From GCA-2794515 sp033763335 (GTDB lineage: Bacteria; Chloroflexota; Anaerolineae; Aggregatilineales; Phototrophicaceae): a stretch of DNA of 47,396 nucleotides. Under the pieces are notes generated by a model. That model had not been told where the DNA came from. It was given only the letters and a program-made list of their open reading frames with translations, and ran no database searches. The position numbers were made by a program, and so were the translations under genes. The stretch is from the NCBI GenBank assembly GCA_033763335.1, contig JANRKU010000141.1, positions 1 to 47,396 on the forward strand, in the 5' to 3' direction. Below are positions 32,408 to 40,700 of this stretch, piece by piece; the stretch's first letter is position 1, and each line of letters starts with the position of its first letter.

Positions 32408-33886
32408 TTATTGACCCTGACCCAATGAAAAACCGAGTTGACCGTCAAAACGATACAGATTTTCGGTTTTGATGAAGTCAAAACCTGCCTCACTCATATT
32501 ATGCAACAAGCGCACAATAGATTCATGAGTGGTCGCCAAACCGGGCAGGGAATTTTCCCCTTTGGTCTGATAGCGACAACGCCAATGGTCAGTACAAAAG
32601 GTATCGGGATGACCATTGGGCCACACTTTTTGTCCCCGGTTGGTAATCATGATGAGTTCCAAATCGCCACCATCCACTTTTTGGAGGGCTTCTGCTAATT
32701 CGTCTGGATTTCTGCCTGTGGCAGTTTGCCAATCGAGGAACATATCCACACCCACCAATTCTTTTTTATGTGTCCCTAATGGGATGATATTGGCGGGTTG
32801 GGCTTTGGGGAGGGTGATACCGTGTGCATAACTGATAGGGGCGAGTTTTTTGGGAAAATCGCCAAGCCGTTCAATCACTGCTTTGACAAAATTGGCAGTG
32901 TTGGCGAGCGTAGTGCTGTTTTCCAATTGGAAAATATCTTTGGTATGGATGCCATCTTCAATGGTGAGCAACCAAGCATTATGTACGCGCTCCGCCGCTT
33001 GGGTTTGTCCCATATGAACGAGCATCATCACACCTGCCATGAGCAATCCAGAGGGATTAGCGATGCCCAAGCCCGCAATATCGGGTGCAGAACCGTGAAT
33101 GGCTTCAAACATCGAAACTTTTTCGCCGACATTGGCAGAGCCAGCCAATCCGACAGAACCCGTGAGTTCTGCGCTAATATCCGAGACGACATCCCCATAT
33201 AAGTTGGGCATGACGATGACATCAAAGCGTTCTGGTTGTGTTGCCACCCGTGCCGCCCCAATATCAATAATCATGTGTTCGGTATCAATTTCGGGATATT
33301 CAAGTGCAATTTCATCAAAGACTTTGTGGAACAAGCCATCGGTCATTTTCATGATATTGTCTTTGGTAAAGCAGGTCACTTTTTTGCGATGATTGCGCCG
33401 TGCATATTCAAACGCATAACGGACAATGCGCTCACTGCCCGGACGGGTGATAATTTTAAGGGTCTGATAGACCTCTGCCGTTTGGCGATGCTCAATGCCT
33501 GCATACAAATCTTCTTCATTTTCGCGCACAATAACCATATCCACTTTGGGATGTTTGGTGCGGACGAAAGGATGATAAGACCGCGTTGGGCGGACATTGG
33601 CATATAAGCCAAGTGTCTTTCGCATGGTCACATTGATACTTTTATAGCCACCGCCTTGTGGCGTGGTGATGGGGGCTTTATACAACACGCCCGTGCGGGC
33701 AAGTGATTCCCATAAATCGGGTTCAATGCCATTGGTATTGCCCCGTAAATATACTTTTTGTCCAATTTCGACAGTTTCGACATCAAACTGTGCGCCACCT
33801 GCTTCCATAATTTCCAAGCAGGCATTCATAATTTTTGGTCCAATACCATCGCCATGTGCGACAGTAATGCGTGGTTTTTGTGTCAT
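32408..33886 (-). CDS. icd: NAD(P)-dependent isocitrate dehydrogenase
   Basis: A 492-residue decarboxylating dehydrogenase of the isocitrate/isopropylmalate family. The start at 33886 has GGAG 10 bases before; the frame extends to 33922. ITVAHGDGIGP at the N-terminus, VRENEEDLYAGIEH and NLYGDVVSDISAELTGSVGL (the metal/substrate region) are typical. FEAIHGSAPDIAGLGIANP follows. An extra C-terminal domain (about 345-492) is like that of the roughly 490-residue Thermus- and Rickettsia-type enzymes. Citric-acid-cycle role: isocitrate to 2-oxoglutarate. Coenzyme specificity is not decided here. The leader has two palindromic repeats. Confidence 0.92.
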   Translation of the reverse strand: MTQKPRITVAHGDGIGPKIMNACLEIMEAGGAQFDVETVEIGQKVYLRGNTNGIEPDLWESLARTGVLYKAPITTPQGGGYKSINVTMRKTLGLYANVRPTRSYHPFVRTKHPKVDMVIVRENEEDLYAGIEHRQTAEVYQTLKIITRPGSERIVRYAFEYARRNHRKKVTCFTKDNIMKMTDGLFHKVFDEIALEYPEIDTEHMIIDIGAARVATQPERFDVIVMPNLYGDVVSDISAELTGSVGLAGSANVGEKVSMFEAIHGSAPDIAGLGIANPSGLLMAGVMMLVHMGQTQAAERVHNAWLLTIEDGIHTKDIFQLENSTTLANTANFVKAVIERLGDFPKKLAPISYAHGITLPKAQPANIIPLGTHKKELVGVDMFLDWQTATGRNPDELAEALQKVDGGDLELIMITNRGQKVWPNGHPDTFCTDHWRCRYQTKGENSLPGLATTHESIVRLLHNMSEAGFDFIKTENLYRFDGQLGFSLGQGQ

Positions 33887-33910
33887 ATCCTCTTGACTCC
33901 TTATAAACGG

Positions 33911-33938
33911 GTAAGGGCGCAATATATTGCGCCCCTAC
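33911..33938. repeat. Family A palindrome in the icd leader
   Basis: GTAAGGGCGC to GCGCCCCTAC, 28 bases, about 25 bases upstream of the icd start. Immediate neighbour of a related palindrome at 33948. Confidence 0.8.
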
Positions 33939-33947
33939 AGTTATATT

Positions 33948-33973
33948 GTAGGGACACGATATATCGTGTCCAC
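33948..33973. repeat. Related palindrome (GTAGGGACACGAT / ATCGTGTCC)
   Basis: GTAGGGACACGAT with the complementary ATCGTGTCC; the outer left arm GTAGGGA is shared with 42013. It sits in tandem with 33911 in the divergent gap between icd and the AEC transporter. Confidence 0.75.
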
Positions 33974-34087
33974 CTGTGTTTATCACACGAAACTTTTGAT
34001 TGGGCAAGTATAACACGGTGTATTCTGGTTGCGTAGAATCGGTTACAATAACGGTGCTATCTTCCTTAAAACCAACCCGAGATTTTT

Positions 34088-35038
34088 ATGTCACAACTGC
34101 TCACCACCATGTTCAATGTGATTGCGCCTATTTTGCTCATCGCAGGCATTGGCGCGTATTTGGGCAGGCGCTTTGTCTTAGACCGCCGTACCCTATCCAC
34201 CCTCCTAATTTATTTTTTCATCCCTGCCCTTGTCATAGAAGGCATCACCAATGCCCGTGTCGGCAATGACCAACTCATCCGTATGCTATTATTCATCTTC
34301 ATCGGTTGTGCGCTATTGGCGCTGATTGGATGGGTTATCGCCAAATTGCTCCGATTAGATTTTATGACCACCAATGCCTTTATTTTGTGCGTGGTGATGA
34401 TAAATGCCGCCAATTATGGCATCCCATTCAACAAATTTGCCTTTGGGCAATCTGCGGAACAATTGGCAGTGATATATTATGTAGGCTCGGCAATCGTGAG
34501 CAACACGTTTGGGGTATATTTTGCCTCACGCGGACATAGCACATCAGCATGGAGCGCCATGCTCAATATCTTCAAAGTGCCATTGCTCTATGCGATGGTC
34601 ATTGGGTTGATTTTTAACCAATTGGGGATTTATATTTATGCCCCTGCCGATATGCCCAATGCCCCTGCTCTGCCATTGCCACTGGCACGCATGATTGATA
34701 TTGTGTCTGATGCCGCCGTCCCAAGCATGTTGGTATTATTAGGGGTGTTATTGGCACAATCACAATTCACTTTTAAGCGGATTGTACCGATGTTGGTCGC
34801 CAGTGGGGTCAAATTGCTGATAGCACCTTTTATCGCAATACTGGTAGTGGCATTACTCGGTATAGAGGGGCTGTCGCGTCAGGTGGGGATTATTCAGCTA
34901 TCCATGCCTGTGGCGGTATTGACCAGCGCCCTCGCCGCCCAATTTGATGCCGATACTGAATTTGTGACAGGGGTAATTATGATTAGCACACTGGGTAGCA
35001 TCGTCTCTCTGAGCATATTAGTGATTTTGGTGGGGTGA
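34088..35038 (+). CDS. AEC-family (auxin efflux carrier-like) transporter
   Basis: A 316-residue membrane protein with ten hydrophobic segments in two halves. The family patterns are GIGAYLGRRFVLDRRTLSTL and LIYFFIPALVIEGIT (first half), then VVMINAANYGIPFNKFAFGQ with the conserved Asn. The second half has DAAVPSMLVLLGVLLAQSQF and QLSMPVAVLTSALAAQFDAD. AEC members export organic acids or similar solutes; substrate unknown. Divergent from icd, followed by an inverted-repeat element. Confidence 0.9.
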   Translation: MSQLLTTMFNVIAPILLIAGIGAYLGRRFVLDRRTLSTLLIYFFIPALVIEGITNARVGNDQLIRMLLFIFIGCALLALIGWVIAKLLRLDFMTTNAFILCVVMINAANYGIPFNKFAFGQSAEQLAVIYYVGSAIVSNTFGVYFASRGHSTSAWSAMLNIFKVPLLYAMVIGLIFNQLGIYIYAPADMPNAPALPLPLARMIDIVSDAAVPSMLVLLGVLLAQSQFTFKRIVPMLVASGVKLLIAPFIAILVVALLGIEGLSRQVGIIQLSMPVAVLTSALAAQFDADTEFVTGVIMISTLGSIVSLSILVILVG

Positions 35039-35057
35039 TAGAAGCATATTATACTAG

Positions 35058-35154
35058 GGTGGATATACGCGCTTTGCGCTAATCCGCCCGTACACCATCT
35101 GCCTATTTTAAGCCTGTACGGGCGGATTAGAGGCGTTAGCCTCGTATATCCGCC
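35058..35154. repeat. Long inverted-repeat element (MITE-like)
   Basis: A 37-base left arm (35058-35094) and a 40-base right arm (35115-35154) are near-complementary, with a central 20 bases. Both arms end in GGATATACG, and both inner ends read TAATCCGCCCGTACA or its complement. No coding potential. Lies between the AEC transporter and Uma2 genes. Confidence 0.85.
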
Positions 35155-35179
35155 ATAAATAGACATGAGGACATTATTA

Positions 35180-35713
35180 ATGACCCCAGAAGAATTTGAC
35201 CAATATGCACTATCACCAGAAAATACTGACAAAATCTTAGAATTGATTGTTGGGCATGTCCATGAAAAGCCACTGAATGCCTATGCGTCTAAATGTGCTG
35301 TGCATTGGATACGATATATTGGCAATTTTGTAGATGACCACGATTTAGGGCATGTGACAGGCGAAGCAGGCGGGTATCAAATCGGGTTTGGGGAGCGATA
35401 TGCCCCTGATGTCGCGTTTGTATCCAAAGACAAACAAGCAGAAGTGGCGACATCGGGTTATAACGATGTTCCCCCAGATTTAGCGGTAGAAGTCGAATTC
35501 CCGTCAGATTTAGCATCAGAAAAGCGCCTACGCTATAAAGTGACCAATTATCTCAATGTAGGGACTGTCGTTTGGGTGGTGTATCCAGAGACAAAGACTG
35601 TAGAAATCTATGCACCCGGACAATCGGTGCAATTTTTATCTGAGAAAGACACGCTCACAGGTGGCGATGTGCTAAAGGGGTTCAGCGTACCATTGAGCGA
35701 GGTGTTCAAATAA
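35180..35713 (+). CDS. Uma2-family (DUF820) restriction-endonuclease-fold protein
   Basis: A 177-residue protein with the PD-(D/E)XK-like Uma2 fold, expanded in cyanobacteria and Chloroflexota. Start is at the second ATG (35180) with GAGGA 8 bases upstream. The N-terminal MTPEEFDQYALSPENTDKILEL carries the family Glu. The core has YAPDVAFVSKDK (Asp) and DLAVEVEFPSD (Glu; usual DLVVEV.SPSD), then YKVTNYLNVGTVVWVVYPET (Lys/Tyr helix, last strand). The family function is uncertain; nuclease activity is likely but unproven. It stands alone, flanked by an inverted-repeat element and a hairpin. Confidence 0.9.
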   Translation: MTPEEFDQYALSPENTDKILELIVGHVHEKPLNAYASKCAVHWIRYIGNFVDDHDLGHVTGEAGGYQIGFGERYAPDVAFVSKDKQAEVATSGYNDVPPDLAVEVEFPSDLASEKRLRYKVTNYLNVGTVVWVVYPETKTVEIYAPGQSVQFLSEKDTLTGGDVLKGFSVPLSEVFK

Positions 35714-35750
35714 AACAACCTGCTTATTCCCCCAATACGAATAAAAAAAT

Positions 35751-35778
35751 CCTGCCCCAATTACCACTTTGGGGCAGG
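35751..35778 (-). terminator. Intrinsic terminator, functional in the minus direction
   Basis: CCTGCCCCAA and TTGGGGCAGG flank an 8-base loop. Read on the minus strand the stem is followed by ATTTTTTTATT; read on plus no T-run follows. No minus-strand gene lies upstream. Confidence 0.7.
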
Positions 35779-35965
35779 AAGTGATATAAACCTGCTTCTC
35801 TTTTGCATCCGAAAAATTTATTTTTGAACCACATCATATCCCCGTTTGCAATCGTGCCAAAATATGAGACAATTCCTCCTCAATAATGAATTAAACAAAT
35901 CACCATAACGAATAGACGCAAAAAGTGTTTTTATAGAGGATTTATTATCATTTTGGAGTTATCGC

Positions 35966-37702
35966 ATGTCACAACCAATTACGTCTTCCTCTGTGTTTGT
36001 GGTGAGTGGTGGCGCGAGAGGCATCACCGCCTATTGTGTAGAGGTCATGGCAGACTATTACAAATGCAAATTTATTTTGATGGGGCGTTCTGAATTGCAC
36101 CCCGACCCCGATTGGGCGCAATCTGCACCTGATGAAGCCAGCCTAAAAACTGCCGCCATGAATACCCTCAAAGCCAAAGGCGAAAAACCAACCCCCACCG
36201 CCGTGCAAAATATGACCCGCGAGGTGCTTGCCAGCAGAGAAATCCGCGAAACACTCGCTCGCATCACTGAAAAAGGTGGTCAAGCGGAATATCTCAGCGC
36301 AGACATCACCAACGCCTCTGCTGTCAAAGCAGGGATTTTATCTGCATCGGCAAAATTGGGCAAAGTGACAGGGATTATTCACGGGGCGGGCAACCTTGCC
36401 GATAAGCTCATCGAAAATAAGACCCAAAAAGACTTTGAAAATGTGTATTCCGCCAAAGTGGATGGACTCAAAAATCTGCTAGAAGCCATCCCAGCAAGTG
36501 AATTACAGCACTTGGTACTCTTTTCATCAGTAGCGGGATTTTTTGGCAATGTCGGGCAGACCGATTATTCGATTGCCAACGAAATTTTGAATAAAACCGC
36601 GCATTTGTATCAGGCACGCTATCCCCATATCAAAATTGTGAGTATCAATTGGGGTCCGTGGGATGCTGGGATGGTCACACCACAACTCAAAGCCTATTTT
36701 GCCGAAAATAATATCCAAGTCATCCCACTAGATACGGGCGCGGCAATGCTCATCCATGAATTGGAGAACGAAAAGGGTGATAATGCGGTGCAAGTCGTGG
36801 TCGGGAGTGGCATCGCTTTTCCTGCGATTGCCCCATCGCCAGAATTGAACACCTATCGCCTCCATCGGGTGTTGCGCCTAGAGGATAATCCATTTTTACA
36901 AGACCATGTGGTGGGCGGGAAAGCCGTTTTGCCGATGGTCTCTGCCATGAGTTGGATGTCTAGCGCGGCAGAAGGCATTTATACGGGGTATAAATTCGCC
37001 GCCTTTGAGATGTATAAGGTGCTAAAAGGCGTGGTATTCGATGACGATTTGCCACCGCGCTTTGTGTTGGAATTGAAAGACGTGGAAAAATCTGCCGATA
37101 AAATTATCTTGGATGCCATGATTAGCACCATCACCCCACAAGGCAAGCCCCGCTTTCACTATAGCACCCGCTTGATGCTCAACAAAAAATTACCCACCAT
37201 GCCCACATTTGCCCCAGATTTATCCCCCAGAGACAACATTCCGGGGTCAAAATATTATGAGGATTACACCCTCTTTCACGGATTCGCCTTTAAGGGTGTT
37301 GACCGCGTGTTGAATATCCAACGCGAGAGCATGATTGTCGAATGTACCCTGCCCATTGTCCCCGCCAGCTATCAGGGACAATTCCCCGTACAAGCCTTCA
37401 ATTATTACAGCGTGGATATTGGCTTGCAGAGCATGGGCATTTATGTCAAGCATTTTTTCAATGCGGGGAGTTTGCCCCTACGGGCAGGTGCTGGTGAGCA
37501 TTATGGCGATGTGCGTTGGGGGCAAAAATTTTATGTCACGCTGGATATTGTGAATTCTACCGATACCAAACTGGTCGCCGCCATCCGTTTACATGATGCC
37601 GATGGGCGGGTCTATATGACGGTGCGCGATGCCGAAGTGACCATCAGCAACACACTCGACCCATTATTCAGACAAAATCGCCTGCCGAGTCCATTGGCAT
37701 GA
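35966..37702 (+). CDS. PUFA-synthase-like ketoreductase-dehydratase protein
   Basis: A 578-residue two-domain enzyme resembling the C-terminal KR-DH part of PfaA. KR (about 5-295): NADPH loop GGARGIT (15-21), catalytic Ser in LFSSVAGF (187/188), Tyr and Asn in TDYSIANE (Y201, N205), and NWGPWDAGM. A hotdog-type polyketide dehydratase follows (about 295-578) with the HxxxGxxxxP motif at H314-P323 (DHVVGGKAVLP) and the Asp partner in SVDIGLQSM (DxxxQ). So both activities look intact: beta-keto reduction and dehydration during chain building. It overlaps the next gene by 4 bases. No carrier, KS or AT domain is present in this protein, unlike a full PfaA. The region just upstream has GGAG about 9 bases before the start. 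Confidence 0.92.
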   Translation: MSQPITSSSVFVVSGGARGITAYCVEVMADYYKCKFILMGRSELHPDPDWAQSAPDEASLKTAAMNTLKAKGEKPTPTAVQNMTREVLASREIRETLARITEKGGQAEYLSADITNASAVKAGILSASAKLGKVTGIIHGAGNLADKLIENKTQKDFENVYSAKVDGLKNLLEAIPASELQHLVLFSSVAGFFGNVGQTDYSIANEILNKTAHLYQARYPHIKIVSINWGPWDAGMVTPQLKAYFAENNIQVIPLDTGAAMLIHELENEKGDNAVQVVVGSGIAFPAIAPSPELNTYRLHRVLRLEDNPFLQDHVVGGKAVLPMVSAMSWMSSAAEGIYTGYKFAAFEMYKVLKGVVFDDDLPPRFVLELKDVEKSADKIILDAMISTITPQGKPRFHYSTRLMLNKKLPTMPTFAPDLSPRDNIPGSKYYEDYTLFHGFAFKGVDRVLNIQRESMIVECTLPIVPASYQGQFPVQAFNYYSVDIGLQSMGIYVKHFFNAGSLPLRAGAGEHYGDVRWGQKFYVTLDIVNSTDTKLVAAIRLHDADGRVYMTVRDAEVTISNTLDPLFRQNRLPSPLA

Positions 37703-37710
37703 GAGGCACT

Positions 37711-40700
37711 ATGGAAAAAATTGCAATTATTGGCATTGCCTGTTTGTTTCCGGGTGCAGATTCCCCAAAAGCCTTTTGGGACGTTCTGCATGGCAATCGG
37801 CGTACCATTCGCCACGCCACAGACGGACAGATGGGGGTAGACCCACAGGCATTTTATGACCCCTCGCATGTTGAACCCGATAAAACCTATTGCTTGCGCG
37901 GGGGATATATTGGGGAATATGCCTTTGATGGACGTGGATTTCGCGTATCTTCAGAAAAATTAGCGGGATTAGGCGACCCCTTCAAATGGGCGTTGCGCGT
38001 CTCTGCTGATGCACTATCCGATAGCGGATATGCCCAAAATGAAGCTGTTTTGGCGCGTACAGGCGTGATTTTGGGCAATTTATCGTTTCCCACGCGCAGT
38101 TCTAACGCCCTTTTTACCGATTTGTATCGGCAACTATTGGGCAAGGCATTTTCAGATAAATTGAGCGCATCGGTTAGCTTATCCCCTACTCCATCCGATA
38201 ACGCCGCTATTGTGAACGGATTATCATCGGGGTATCCAAGCGCCATTATTGCCAATGCGTTAGGGCTTGGTGCTGGATTTTTTGCGCTGGATGCCGCTTG
38301 TGCCTCATCGCTCTATGCGGTGGGATTGGCGGGGCATTATCTCGCCTCGCATAAAGCCGATTTGATGTTGGCAGGGGCAGTCAGCGCCGCCGACCCGTTA
38401 TTCGTGAATATGGGATTTGCCCATCTAAATGGCTATCCCGATGAAGGGGGCGATAGCCTGCCATTAGATTTGCGTTCAGACGGATTACTCGCGGGCGAAG
38501 GCGCGGGGATGTTCGTCCTAAAACGCCTATCCGATGCGGTGCGTGATAACGACCATATTTATGCCGTTGTCAGTGGATTTGGACTCACCAACGACGGACA
38601 CGGCAAGCATATCCTCACGCCCAATAGCAAAGGGCAGATGTTGGCATTTGAGCAAGCCTATGCACGGGCAGGGGTCTCGCCTAATGCGGTGGATTATGTA
38701 GAATGTCATGCCAGTGGCACACCTGTCGGTGATAGGACAGAACTATCCTCGATGGCACAATTTTTTAATCACGGACATGCCCCGATGTTGGGCAGTGTCA
38801 AGTCGAATGTGGGTCATTTGCTCACGGCGGCGGGCATGGCGAGTATGCTCAAATTGATTTTGAGCATGGCACATGGTCAAATTCCGCCAACGGTGGGTGT
38901 TGAGCAACCCCTCACCTCGCAAGAAGGATTTGGTGGAGGACAAGTCGTGCGTCATCAAACGGTATGGAATGGACAAGATGGGGTATATCGGGCAGGGGTG
39001 AATGCCTTTGGATTTGGCGGGGTGAGCGCCCATGTAGTGCTGGAATCATCCGCAAATACAGCCCCCACATTAGCGCCAACGCCCTTGCCCCGTATGGCGA
39101 TTATCGGCATGGATGCCCATTTTGGCAAATTCGACACACTCGAAAAATATGCCAATGCCCTCTATGACGGCGAAACAGCATTTATTCCCTTACCAGAAGG
39201 TCGTTGGAAAGGGGCGCATCATCACCCCGAATGGCTCAATCATTTTGGGTTTGATAAAGCACCTGATGGGGCGTATATTGACCGTTTTGACCTCGATTTT
39301 GCCCAATATAAAATTCCGCCCCACCCCGCCGATGAGCCGATTCCCCAACAATTGCTCTTGCTCAAAGTGGCAGATAACGCCATACGCGATGCAGGACTCA
39401 AAGAAGGTGGCAATGTGGCAGTTTTGGTGGCATTGGGGACAGAACTGGCGCTTCATCAATATCGCGGACGGCTTGACCTCAATTGGCAAGTACGCGATGC
39501 CATCCAAAAAGCGGGGATTCATCTATCAAATGAACAAGCCTCACAATTGGAATATCTCGCCAAAGATGCCCTGCTCACACGGGCGCAGGTGAATCACTAT
39601 ACCAGTTATATTGGCAATATTGCCGCCAGTCGGGTATCGAATTTATGGGATTTTAGTGGGGCGGCGTTCACCGTCTCCGCAGAAGAAAATAGCACCTTTA
39701 AGGCGTTGGAATTGGCGCAATTGCTCCTCGCAGAAAACGCGGTGGATGCGGTTGTGGTTGGTGCGGTGGATTTGGCGGGTGGCATGGAAAATGTCGTCAT
39801 GCGTCATGCCTTATCACCCGTCCATACAGGCACACCTGCCATCGGCATCGCCCAAGAATCTACAGGGTGGATGGTCGGTGAAGGAGCGGGTGCAGTGGTG
39901 CTTGTCCGCGCCGAAAATGCGGGGAATAAGCCTGTTTATGCCACCATAGAAGCATTGGCATTTGCCAATAGCCATACCCCATCCCCAGATGCACCGTTGC
40001 CACTCATCCCCACCGCCCAAAGCGTAGCACAGGCGATGCAATCGGCATTACAAACCGCCAATATCAAGCCCGAACAGGTGGAATATTTAGAACTCCATGC
40101 CAGCGGGATTCCGCACGAAGATGATGCAGAAATCGCAGGCATAACCAGCGCCTATCACGGCGATAACCCCATATGTGCAATGGGAAGCGCAAAGGGCATT
40201 ATTGGGCATACCTACGCCGCCTCTGGCATGGCAAGCCTCATCAAAACGGCGTTATGCTTGTCTGGGCGCTTCATCCCCGTTGTGCCAAATTGGAATAGCC
40301 CCAAATATCCCGAAAAATGGGCGCATACCCCTTTCTGGGTAGCGACCAAATCGCGCACATGGTTCACATCAAAACGGATTGCGGGCATCAATGGCTTAAG
40401 TGCCGATGGAACAGCCTCACACGTCATTTTATCCGCAGAAAAATCTGCCAATAAACCGCGTGGCTATCGGGCGCAGGGGTCGCCAACCCTATTTTTGCTC
40501 AGTGGGGGTGATGAAAAAGCCGTATTAGGGCGTATATCCGCCTTCCAGCAATCCCTCACAGGTGCAATATCACTACAAGCAGTGGCAGATGACTTATTTG
40601 CCAGCTACAGCGCCAATCATGCCTATACCGTGGGGCTTATCGCCCGAAATACGGATGAAGCGATAAAAGAGGCAGAACGCGCACGAGCAGGTGTTGCCGA

